Source of the DNA: Branchiostoma floridae
Lineage: Eukaryota > Chordata > Leptocardii > Amphioxiformes > Branchiostomatidae
Direction of reading: 5' to 3'
DNA length: 64,000 bases
NCBI RefSeq assembly: GCF_000003815.2
Contig: NC_049992.1
Coordinates: forward strand, 6,902,558 to 6,966,557
The notes beneath the pieces were generated by a model, which saw nothing but the letters and a program-made list of their open reading frames with translations, was not told where the DNA came from and did no database searches. Each line of letters opens with the position of its first letter. Positions within the stretch are counted from its first letter, which is position 1. Of the stretch, positions 24,721 to 36,400 are shown piece by piece. The position numbers and the translations under genes are program-made.

Positions 24721-25044
24721 AAATTGCTTTTTATTGTAATTGTTATTTCATTGTCTTTGTCAGTTGTAATTTTTTAGAGGTGATGTTGATATTAGCATGT
24801 CTCTAGAGTGCACAACTCTCTGTCCTGTACAGTACTTTGGTCATAAATAAAAAAAGTCTATTCCGAGTCGGCTTCAAAAACGCTTGTGTAAACTCAATCA
24901 TGGTTATTGTTTCATCCAAATTAAAGGTCGGATCTTTCGTCTTCCACTGTCTTCAAAAAAGGAGTCGAACCCAATAACCTTGGATCTGGAGCTAGCTTTT
25001 AGTAGCTTTAGACTAGATTAGACTCTTGTAATATTGTTTTTACA

Positions 25045-25110
25045 CTGATTGTATCTTTTATGTTACCTGCAATTAGCCCACGGGCAAGAATTTGCAATAA
25101 ACGTTATTCA
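25045..25110 (+). mobile_element. LINE 3'-tail fragment (family with ATGCAATTAGCC)
   Basis: Shares the pattern gttacctgcaattagccc, ..ggca..attt.., ..gcaataaa with 45745-45830 and 54430-54530, suggesting three truncated 3' ends of one retroelement family. Confidence 0.4.
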
Positions 25111-25439
25111 AATGTAGTTAGCATCTGGGAAAGATTTCACTTGCAAATCATTATGATTATAAAACACAATTAAGCATAATTCCTTTCCGGAACAGCTGAG
25201 CAGCCTGTTTTCTGGGTGGGCCTAATGTCGCTAAGAGCCCCATGGGGGTTACGAGTATAATTTGTCATTATTACCAGAATCCCTAATGTACTCATTGATG
25301 TTCCATCTCCGTTAACAGGAAAGCCCTTTAAGTTCCTCTCAGCTAATTAATAAGTGCCTTTTCCGCCCCGGTGTTCCATCGACCGTGTCAGCTATGCAGG
25401 TGGCGGGGACTAGAAATAAGTGTTACGGTTACGGAGGAT

Positions 25440-26000
25440 CGGTTTGTAGAAATTCTCGTTTTTTATCTCACTACCAAAAATGATTTTTTTGTTTTGTTTT
25501 GTTTACCCCATGAACAATTCTTATATGAACAAAATTATTCTTGCAGGAAGAAAATGTAGAATAAATTCAAGCAAAACGAGAAACTACAAAAATGCTTCTG
25601 GACATTTATCATGATTTAAGCAGAATCTTTTTATATTTTCTTCTAATACATGAAAAAAAATTCTAGAAATTCTTGCTTTTTTATAACCAGGTTCAACTCT
25701 AAGAAATACAAGAATTTTTTTCTTCCCTTTCTCCAAATATGACAGGTCTTTCTTCCTGGGAGATAAATTTCTGTGAGGAAGCAAAACAAGATAAACAAGA
25801 AAAAGCATTTTTTAAATACAAGAAAACAAATCTCAAAAAGAGTCAAATCGTCTCAAAAACTTAACAAGCAAAAATTTGCTTGCCCCATGGACAAGCACAT
25901 GTTTTCCTAGATTTCTTGGGGACAGAATAATTTTCTTCATGGAAAATATATTTTCTGTGAGGAAGCAAAACAAGATAAACAAGGAAGAGCATTTTTGGCA
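25440..26000. repeat. Duplicated A/T-rich block
   Basis: ctgtgaggaagcaaaacaag followed by ataaacaag..a..agcattttt occurs at 25771-25812 and 25949-25996, and related inverted pieces (gttttgtttaccccatgaac; ttgccccatggacaagc) lie around it. Probably a decayed inverted-repeat transposon. Confidence 0.45.
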
Positions 26001-26625
26001 GTGCTCGACCAGGAATTGTCATGTGCGATGCAAAGCGTTGTCCCATGTACTGGATAGTTGTATATGAGTGCCATGTACAGTACAGTCTAAACAATTGTAT
26101 TCACACTCAAATTCATATACTGAACCCTTTATTTGTAACCTGAGCTTTGCCCAAAAGGGTAAATGCACACAATCTTCAATGTCTTCAAGATATTTTACAG
26201 GAGATGCTAGATGAGACTCTGACAAAGTTGCACAGTTGACGAGAAACAGGCAACATTAACATAAAAAAATGAAAAATACTGTTGACATAGTGTATTTTCA
26301 TAAAGTTGTGCTCAGACGCGACTGTAAAGCTCCTGAAATTATTTGATATCATTCAGATAATAATTGTATCTTACAGCCAATGGAAAAGAAACTAGTTGAA
26401 ACAAAAGTTTGATCAATGTTTCTTGTTTTATTGATGATTGTTTTACATGTACATTCTCTGTGTAATGGTGAATATAAAACCAAATGACGTAGAGAGAAAA
26501 TGTAAGATAGATGGTCAAATTGCCATGTATCCTGGGTACATATCAGGTTTACGTTTACACTGATGATGAACCGGATCAAGGTTTAGAGTGCGCATTCGCA
26601 TGTACAGCGTAATACATTGTGGATA

Positions 26626-27083
26626 TGGCTGGGTACCGGTACAAAACCGCTTTTTTCTTATTGGACCGGTCCAGAAAAAAACCTGTAAAAATTCGGTGGA
26701 ATGGATGGTGAACCGGATGGTGGACCGAATATTAGATCTATGAGAAAATGAAGAGATTGATCGGCAAAAATCCACATGTTTGTAGATTACAGATTAAAGA
26801 AAATATAGAGCGAAGTAGAGTACAGTTTATTGCAATCTCTACCAAGTTTTACAGTCAATCGTATAGTGGCAGTTAACCTTGTAGGTTTTTAAAACGCCAG
26901 TGGGACTCAAATACTCCACCAAACAGATTTCTTTGTAGCGGAATGGACCATTGTTCTGAGTATTGTGCATTCACAAGTTTTCAAATACTCAATCAGGTCC
27001 AGGCTCAGGTCCGGACCTGGACCTGAACCTCTGGACCTGAACCGGACCTGGACCTGAATTTTCTGTACCGGTACCCACCCCTT
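26626..27083. mobile_element. Inverted-repeat element, GGGTACCGGTAC ends, copy 3 (reverse orientation)
   Basis: Begins ctgggtaccggtac and ends gtaccggtacccacccct; interior is the reverse complement of the 6893 copy (for example the aatggaccattgt and ctccaccaaacag segments). Confidence 0.75.
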
Positions 27084-29046
27084 ACTGTGGGTAATATCTC
27101 AAAGTTGAATTTTTTTAATAAAAACATTTCTGGACATACGTATCCAAAGCATAGTTAACGACTTCATCAGTTCAAACCGAGAAAATATCATTGTTCATGA
27201 GTATATAAAAAGTTACTGAAATGTTATTTATTCACAAGGTTACATTCGCTTATTCCGTCCTACACCGGACTTCTAATATTTACTAAACTGGTCTAAATGT
27301 TTAAAATGTAGGTCGTGAGAACGTAAAAGAGGTAAACTGTATTTATTCTGGATCCATTTAATATATAAGCCGAATCGGAGTCGAGTTGTGTTTTAGCCCT
27401 ATGATTTAACATGGCATGTCATGAAAGCTAATGTAACAATACATTTTGATCCTTAGAGAAAATGTTAATATGCTTATGGAGCTTTGGGCGCTATTCCATC
27501 CTTATCCTATCTAATTGTACATTGTCAGAGTGATGGATCGTCGATTATGTGCTGTCTCTAAAATCAGATAATACAAAAACAAGACTATATGTCGTGGAAA
27601 TTTATCTGTCTGAGTGCTCATAATCAACATGATTATGCCGTCAATCCTACATATACTTTGTTTATGGATGTTAAGTGATAGACTGAGCTGAAGTGGTGCC
27701 AGTAGTCTGTACATCGATTCAGAAATGCCACGAGTGACTCAAACACAAACAGACAAGTCCACTTACTCATTACGTCAAGGTCTGGATCTGGTAAAGTATT
27801 ACCATTGTCATTATGTTGCAATTTTAAGACCATATATCCGTACACAAAATAAAGCGCTTACCAACAAGCTTTCGATCAGTCCTCTGATCCTTCTCAAGTT
27901 GAAATGACCCAGAGTCCCAGATGCCAAAGTCACAATTCCGGAACGGAAGTGTGACGTCAGCAAAGGGTCAAAGGTGCTTGGCAGTTGATATCGGCCCCCG
28001 TTTCTGTTGAGGGAAGGTTGGCTACCGTCACAGATGAACTTACATTCAACTTCAAGTATTACCGTTGTCGTATATTGATGGGTACTAGTTACATCTCGCA
28101 GTCACATTTGTCGTGAGCGGTCATACAATTTTGATGTTAACTTTTCAAGCAGGCTGTGACAGAACCAAAAACAAGCAAGAAGGATGTAAATTAGCCTTTT
28201 CTGCCACAAGACAATTAAAATTTGCACTCACAACTATTATACGAATACCCTAATCAGTTTGCTGTCGTACTGCGACGTTGCGAGAAATGCAGTAGCGTAT
28301 TATTAGCCATCAAATGCCTGTCTTCTTCTTCTGTACACACAACCGTATCAAACGGTGAAGTGTATTTTGATGAAATACTTTGATACCGCGCCAACCCGTC
28401 ACTTTTGCCCGCGAGTGAAGTATACGGATGGAGTAGCTTGAGTCGAGAGACAACTTTCTGAGTCTCGTACGGCAACAGTGATCCATCTTAGACGTCGCCT
28501 TTAAACACTCCGCTTCATCTGTATTTCCTCCGCTTCGGCAATCTGGCGAGCTGCCACAACTGGAGAGACAAACAGACGATTGGGGATGTGTCAGTACACA
28601 AATTAAACCCTCGTCGTTAACCAATACATCACTGTCACTGGACTCCACGGGAGGATTTGGGAGGTTTCTTTCTTAGGATTAACTACAGAGGCAACCACAT
28701 TACCCTTCTTATATATAAGTCATTACACAAAGGTGCACAGGGCTTAAAGATGCACTCTCACTGCACTTGCGTCACGCATGCGTCACTGCCGGGTTTGTTC
28801 ACTGCGTCACTGTTTTGTGATTGTCATAATTCAGATATTGCGTAATACGCAAAAGTATGACTCAGAAGACGAAAAACTACACAAAACCTAAGAAAATTCG
28901 TTCTTTATCTCTGAAATTCGTTGAGTATCTTTCGAACCCCGAACGACGCATGCTTGACGCAACTTCAGTGAGAGTTTCCATCTAGATGCGACTGAAATGG
29001 CAATTCTAGAACTTCCGAAAATAGTTTCATCAGGTTGGTAGAATAT
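27084..29046. other. No convincing gene; one ORF of unknown status (28310-28648 minus)
   Basis: The minus-strand frame starts MESSDSDVLVNDEGL and contains several cysteines (SVCLSSCGSSPDC, MDHCC) but no domain I recognise and no paralog in the window. A relative of the 172-bp repeat lies at 27930-28010. Confidence 0.3.
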
Positions 29047-29136
29047 AGGATAAAGGAGAATTCTTGTTACACAACCAGTGGGTACTAAGCTATGTAAGTA
29101 CCCACTGGTTGTGTAACAAGAATTCTCCTTCATCCT
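29047..29136. repeat. 40-bp near-perfect inverted repeat (hairpin, 10-bp loop)
   Basis: Left arm 29047-29086 and right arm 29097-29136 are complementary with a single mismatch. The arms contain gagaattcttgttacacaac and its complement. No flanking element was recognised. Confidence 0.9.
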
Positions 29137-29943
29137 AAATTCTAGAACTGTTTTAACGATCTATTGAAACAATGTGCTAGATTTAAGACAATGAAGTTGA
29201 TGAATAAACAAAGGTTCAAACAAAAAACATTGCCATTATGCTTCATATTCGTGACCAAAAACCCCTGGTTTTATGTAATCAAAAAAATTGCTGACATTTG
29301 ACCATAACAGACCGATGAATCTGCTCCAGGGAATCGGCGTTTCCCGATAAACACTGTCATGTCAGTTTCCAACTCATTCTTCATGAACACGGATTTGTGA
29401 CCTTGAAATGTATATTGCTCAAAATATCAACTTAAGGTCATATTGATTTAGTGGCTTAGCGGAGATCCAAATAATTATTTCTCGTCCGTACATTAGCAAT
29501 AAATTGTAAATTCATAAAGCCAATGCTAATTAATAAATTGTTGATGTATGGACTAAAGGATTTTAATCATTGAGCAAAACAATAGATCATAGAGAGTCAA
29601 AATCATGAGTACAACAAAAGTTTGGACCTTTCTAGAGGTATTCTGCAACTGTAGAATAGATACACTATAGCAAAGGCCATTACATAAATAATAGTAATAA
29701 CAAGGGGTATCAATATATGGATGTTGTTACCGTTTACAGTATTGTTTCTAAGATTTTTTATGTATTTCTGTCCACGGTAATGATAGTCTACTTCTAAAAC
29801 ACTATTTATCTATCTAGAATGAAATATTGCAAATTCTTCTTAATAAGCAGAAATGAAGGTCAAGAGCTTTACAACAAGGTTCTTAGTCATTGATTGCGAA
29901 TTTGATTTTATTTTCAATCACATTTGGACGGAATATGGAAGTT

Positions 29944-30163
29944 CTGTAAATGCAGAGATATTCGCGGTGGTTTTATGTTCACGGTTTTCGCGTTGCCAAT
30001 TTACAGCGAACTTAAAACCACCGCGAAGATTTTATGGCAGATCTATGGCAGTAAGGGCCTACAGTGCAGGGTGCTACCGCCCGCAAACTTAAAACCACCG
30101 CGAACAGTTCTTTTCCCGCTACCGCGAAATTAAATCCCCGCGAACTTAAATGCATTTACGGTA
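29944..30163. mobile_element. MITE, CTGTAAATGCA terminal inverted repeats, copy 2
   Basis: 220 bp from ctgtaaatgca to tgcatttacggta with the same cgcggtgg / ccgcgaac interior as 21818-22036. It lies 40 bp beyond the stop codon of gene A and so is probably in its 3' UTR. Confidence 0.8.
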
Positions 30164-30202
30164 CCCTGACTCCATAGGAAACTTTCTGGTACCTTCCTAC
30201 AA

Positions 30203-30411
30203 CTACGTTTCAATCCTGTACAGACCTCTCCGATCCTGTATGAACTTGACATAGTTGGAGGGGAAGAGGCCTATCCTGCCCCGCAGGTAACCCAAGCACC
30301 AGCCGCCATCTTCCCCCTCCAGCACCTCGATGACGTCATCAACCTCCAAGCGTAGCTCGTTCTCTTCGTGGGGCACGTACGAGTACAGGGCCTTGGCGAA
30401 TCGCCGCGAGC
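30203..30411 (-). CDS. Gene A terminal exon: SH3 domain and stop
   Basis: 209 bp of coding sequence, acceptor TTTCAG, phase 1, ending in TAG. The SH3 signature runs in order: RRFAKALYSY (the ALYDY motif), EENELRLE (RT loop), DDVIEVLEGEDG (n-Src region), GWCLGYLRGR, and GLFPSNYVKFI (the 3-10 helix PSNY motif). The second tryptophan usual in SH3 domains is cysteine (GWC), as in PACSIN-type SH3 domains; the first W, the ALYSY tyrosines and P/Y of PSNY are intact, so ligand binding is plausible. Only 12 residues follow the domain. A possible minus-strand AATAAA lies at 29907-29912, beyond a MITE that sits 40 bp past the stop. Confidence 0.92.
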
Positions 30412-33400
30412 CTGAAAGAAATTCAAAAATAACGATTTATTGTCTCATATCGAAGTTCTCGTCCTTTACAGTTAAATGAAGTGAAGCCGGAATACTTAAC
30501 CGCGCACAGATGCACTGATGTCATAATTCTTTAGGCTTACGGCAATAACAGTTTCGTCTGGTATTCTCTGATAGCAATACCCAAGATACGCCGCGTATAT
30601 ATTCATTCTGCCGTCTTGTCTGGAATCGATAGAATAACCCCTGGTGCACTTTTATGGCTTAGTAATAACCGTTAAGAACTGCCACCGCGGTGCTGTGTAG
30701 TTGTTTTCAATTTTGCCTGATATTCTACCTAAGGGTTTGGCCATGTGGGGCCCGGCACTAAAAGTCCATATAGTTTATAGATCGATAGACAAGAAAGGTA
30801 GTTGTTGTAAATAACAAGATTTCTTTACCATACACTGATGCACCTGTGCACGGTAAAGCATCAAAAAGGACAATACACAGTTCATATGGCGATGTCTACC
30901 AATAATAACTATCTAAACATGATTTACATATGAGTGACGATGATCCCTATGAGTTAGTGACTCTGATATGCTCAACTTACTTCCATAGTTAGTTGTACTT
31001 GTATTGAATTGTTTTGCAAGTTCGTTCTTGTAACACTTAAAGAAGAGTAATGGATGTCTCTCGACACGACCTATTTCTATCCATTTGTAGAGATTGAATC
31101 ACCTTAAATATTGTTTACCTGGATGTCTGACCTTCATAAACGTGACAATATTGCTTGTTAATGGTGGCAATATTTTGGAGCTCTCTTGTAGAATATTGGT
31201 TCCTTCTTGATAACACCATCCCGGTGGGTACGCTAACTCCGCCTATTAACAAAACTGTGATATTGAGGTCATCTCTAAATTGTCTTGAACAACACTTGGA
31301 TATTTGAATAAGTGTATTTCCAGATGTGGCAGCCATATTGGATTTTCCGGGGTCAGACAGGGTCATTGCACCAAAACGAGGCTTGTATGGCCAGGCATAA
31401 ATTTTTATAATACTATAGTGTAGGTATTTTCAGTGGTAGTTTCGCCCCTATAACTTGAAATACTGCAGAGTATGTGCTTGTCATGTGAAGAAATTTTTTT
31501 TGGACATTTTGAATTTCATTTCAGCAATTTTATTCATTTTTCACAGTTTTTGGTTGGTGAGTTTGCCAAATCCCATTTTTTGGATGACCTTGCAATACGA
31601 CCCGTACAAAGATTTTGTTGCTGATTCTATACCTCTGATGAGGTGTGCACAATAAGAATCTATATCTCGAGAATTGATGAATTGAGAATGCCGCATTTAA
31701 TTCACCAAGTTTTCGAGTTTTATTTTGGTCGACTTGGCCATAGGGTACCCGGTAGACTTATGAGCGAGAGAGAGACTTTAGGTTAGGGTTAGGGTTAGAG
31801 TTGGAAGACTTTTATTTTCAATTTGCTACTGTTTTTGTCACCCAACTGGGTATAGGGCAGTAGTCTATACATCTAAAGTGATATTTCAGAGACTGCTGTT
31901 ATTACCATTGGTATTCAAGAGAAAGTCATTGTCATAATGAAGAAAGTATTACGTTTACATATCATGTGACATCTTTCAACAAGAGCTTCCTTTCCTCTCC
32001 TTGATCACAGAAAACCAATGGCCTCGTTAAATCCTATCCTCGACAAAATGTCTGGTTCTTTCGCTGAATCATTTATGTCTTCAATTTTCTTCTCCTGTTG
32101 GAATAACTTAGGCTTAGCACAACTGAAGGTGAAAATGCCAAGAAACGTATTTCACTAATCATTGCAACTCTGTAAGATTATGGGATTTGTGCGCTGTACT
32201 GTGTACTAATACGTTTGGATGCGATTTTCAGCGGCGTACCTTTGAGGGCTGCAGTCTTCCTCATCGTGTTTATCCCGGCGTAGGTGGATTTGGACCCCAC
32301 GGGCTTTGCTGTAATACACGGAGAGATAGTGCCAACTTTAGTACTCTGTTTCACCTTTATCCGAGGGTGACCTATATCCGTTGTTTGTAAAAAAAAGCGT
32401 ATTTAGGAATATGAATTCGACAGACGGTTGTTTCAAATCGGAACATTTTGAAAATATTGCAAATTTGAAACCATAGTTCGCAGACGTAATACTCCTAAAC
32501 GGATAAAGGTCACCCCGCGGATAAAGGTGGACTAGCGTTATATGTAATGCCATGGTTCACTTTACCAAACCCGAACCCACGGTAGGGCAGCTATCAAGAA
32601 CGAAAAGTACAATGTAAAAGATATTAAACACATAGAACGTAAACAAATTAGTCATTAACATAACTTGTGTATATATCTGGATAAACAGTTTTATTTTCCG
32701 TTTCCGCAAACACCCCTGCCGGGCCACGGTTTGGAAATGTGACTTTAGCATAACACGAGCTCTCACAGTACTGGACTCTATGGAGCCCCTCCCCACAGAG
32801 TTTGCGGTCGTTTACCGCTAAACCTGGAGCTCAGTTTTCGTTATCGCTATGGAATCCAGCGATCGGGATACTCTGTCACCATGGAAAGAAGTCATCACAC
32901 CCTCAAATATATTTTGGAGCACGCAGACACGCCGTAGAACTTTACGTGCAGACAAAACTTTGTGTGCCATCGGGCTGTGAATTCGCCCCCTGGACGGGCG
33001 ACGCGCCTGCCCTGTACAGCCTGAACGTTTTCAGAAATACGTGGCGGACGTGGCCTCCCGAAAAAACGTACGGACAAATTGCACGTACGGCGGGTTGTAC
33101 CCCTGGCTCTATATATGTGTGTGTGATCCGGTACAATAATTGGCAGGGAATTGCGACACTCATGCATATTCGTGTAGTGAAAGTCAATGGCCAGTGAGGT
33201 CTTCTGGTAGCCCGGTATCTTCGCAATTACGAAGAGGAGAGAAGAGACTCGGGAGCTATATTACGGCTGGATACCAGGCTAGTCTTCTGGCGCCTTGCAG
33301 TCCCGCAATATAGAGTGTATTACGTTAACGATGGTTATCGATACAAATTTATTTAAGACTGAGTCAAGAAAGTGCATGTGTGCGGTCAGAGGCGACATGA

Positions 33401-36400
33401 ATTTCTCATCCACAATTTGGAAAGAGTATTTATTGTAATTTTGTGTTACTATTACGGATCAGTTGTGGAACATTGAGGCAAGTTCAGTTCAGTTCAGATT
33501 AAGGCAAACAAGACAGTAAAACCCTACTATAGCTTGCTAACTAGTGCAAACCTTTTGTTACAATCGGCTATCAAGGCTTTATGACAACATGTATAATAAT
33601 GAATGAAAACCCACCTGGTAATACAACATAGGGCGGCGGTTCACTTCCCTTAGTTCGTTTGGGACTCTTTCCTACGGGCGGGTCACGGCGACCCATGTTG
33701 TAGTAGAACGCGAACTTCTTCTTCTCCTTCGCCCTTTTCCGCCTCCTGACACCGTACACACAGATCGCTATGCAGATGAGCAGCCACAGGCCGCCCGCTG
33801 TGGAGCCTACGATGATGGCGATCGTGGTGGATGACATGCTGACTCCCGGAGCTGTTGGACAACAAACGGTACAATTACAACAACTTGTCAGCCTCTTTCA
33901 TCGTTTAAAGTGAATGCCTTTGGTGGTCGTCTCGGTGGTCGATGACGGTTGAATAACTAATCAGGTATGCCAAATAGCTATTACTCAAGCAACTAAATAT
34001 GATTTTGGAAGCGGTCAGATAGCATCCATGGCCACTCACTATCTTTCGTCAGTGACAATGAGAACTAAGATCTTGTAGAACAATAGGTTTTATACCCTCA
34101 CTATAAATTGATATATAAGAGGCGAAGAGAAGGTTCAGATAGTCCAATAGGAAAGTCTCGGTCGTTTGCTACAATCTGATCGGTTAATAATGAGTTACAG
34201 AAATCATTTAGGCTCCATGAATATTTTCATCTCTGGCTGCCAGTTACGGAAACATGTGGGTCTTATGGGTCATGTCCATTGATGCTATTGGTTAAAAGTT
34301 TCTTCAGGCCTTACTAAGGGTCACTGACACAACACATGGCTCTGGCAATGGGAGAAAGGTCAAGTTCATGATCCTACCTTGTACCTTGAGATGTAATTTC
34401 TTCACATCCCCCTCGCCAACGAAGTTGCCCGCCGCACACAGGTACGTGCCCGTGTCGTTCACCTGGACGTCACGCAGGATCACAGAACTGGCGCGCACGT
34501 CACGCGACAGGACGTGAGACCTAGCAGCCAATGGGATGCCGTCTCTTGTCCACGTGATGTTAGGCGGCGGGTTGCCATCGGCAACGCACTGCAGGGTCAC
34601 GTGATCGAATACTGTGGCAGCACTGGTGTCTGACATGCTAATTATGGACGCCGGATCTAGAAAATATGATAAATTATAACTCATTTTCATATAGCCACGC
34701 CGTGTTGACCAATCACAGGCCTTCATTGCAATGAATTATACAGCCATAACGTGAATAGCATGGGTTAAAGAAGTATGTATTACTAAGCGCACAATAAGCT
34801 CACTTATAGGACTGAAGGGATTTCAACTTCAGTGCCAGTTTGAATTAGACATATGATAGTAATGTTATTGACCCACTTTCCCAAACGGGGAAGTTGCACA
34901 TGCCCAGTAACCTGTGGTTACCACGATTCGCTTACTCAGTGGTCTATTCGATTATATGGGCCAAACGCTATATATCACCGTAAACACAGGGTGAAAGCTG
35001 GTTAACTTTTTCATCATTTACCGAATTCAAACTAACATCGACAAAAAGCTGAACTCCCAGCACTCTTACAAATGTACCTCATTGGTCGAGCATTTACTTG
35101 TAGCAATGTAATCAATGTCAACGGCTTTAGTCTAATAGGAATCATTTAGATGAAATAAGACAAGTATTTTCAAAATCCTCACATTGAACGTCAACTTGCA
35201 TCTCATCACTCGCCGACTGGATCACGTGATCCACCACACAGCTGTATCGACCCGAGTCGGTCCTGGTCACGTGATGAATGTTCAAAGATGGCGTCCGGAC
35301 GTTTCCGCCGGAGTACTTCGTGTCGAATCCGTAGGTCTCGATTGGGAAGTCATCTTTCTTCCAGTGTAGTGACGTCACGTTCGGCTTGGCGTTCCTCACT
35401 GCGCATGTCAGGGTGACGGTTTTACCTGACGTCACGACGAAAGGACTTGTGGGTCCAACTTGCACCACAGGAGGAACTGAAAGAATTATGGAGTAGAGCC
35501 GTGTGTGTTATGCATGTAACGAAGACAATAAGAAAGTAATGATGAATGTGCTAACAATAATTGCACTGATTTGAGGTCTACTACACAAAAAGCGGTTTTC
35601 AACAATGTGAAGTTTTATATCTGCACAGTTTTATTGTGTGTACTCAATATTTTCTAGTCAAAGTCATGACCACACATACCAATCACAAGTTTTCCACGTG
35701 CTACAAAAGTGTTGTTTACAACCTGCAGGCTCATTGAACATACATCCCCTTGTTTAGACCACTAAACAGTTATAGAACATCGTTTCGTTGTAAAGCCAAC
35801 ATGATAAATCATGGTCCTAAACAGGTAGTAACACGGGGTGAAACGACCCTACCAGGTTTTCAAATTACCTTGCCAGTCCGACATTTAACGCTCGATAAAA
35901 TGTGTATGCGGGCATAAATGAGGTAATATTTCATTTCTGTAACATCGCAGGCGTTATATCAAGTTTTACTGCCAAGCGTGGCTTATAGAGAGGACCAATC
36001 ATGACGTGTTCCACTTTTTTGTGTAACGTCTTTCACGTGTATATCAGAAGTTAATTTAAAACAACGATGGCTATCTGTCTCCATCGATATTTCTGTCCCT
36101 TTTCGTGTTTCATAGAGTGAAAGTGTGAAATAGGATATGATTTTCCTTTTATGTGCACCGCGATCTGATGTTTTCAACAGGAATAAAGACGTAAAAATAT
36201 AGAAATGCATTCTTGACGTAAGTGTTCTTATTCACCCATTGACAAAGATACGTACCCAAAAGAGAAAGTTTTACAAAGCCCTCTTCACTGGGCACTCCCG
36301 CAACCATGACCACTAACACATATGTTCCTTCATCCTGCAACCTTGTGGGGTTGATCCTTAGACCTGCACCGTCTACAATGTCTGCTCGTCCAACGTAAGT

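Noticed and set aside
32802-33226. Overlapping ORFs on both strands inside gene A intron
   Set aside because: No recognisable domain, no counterpart in the gene B intron, and an inverted agcccggtatc / ggataccaggct pair suggests repeat-derived sequence.
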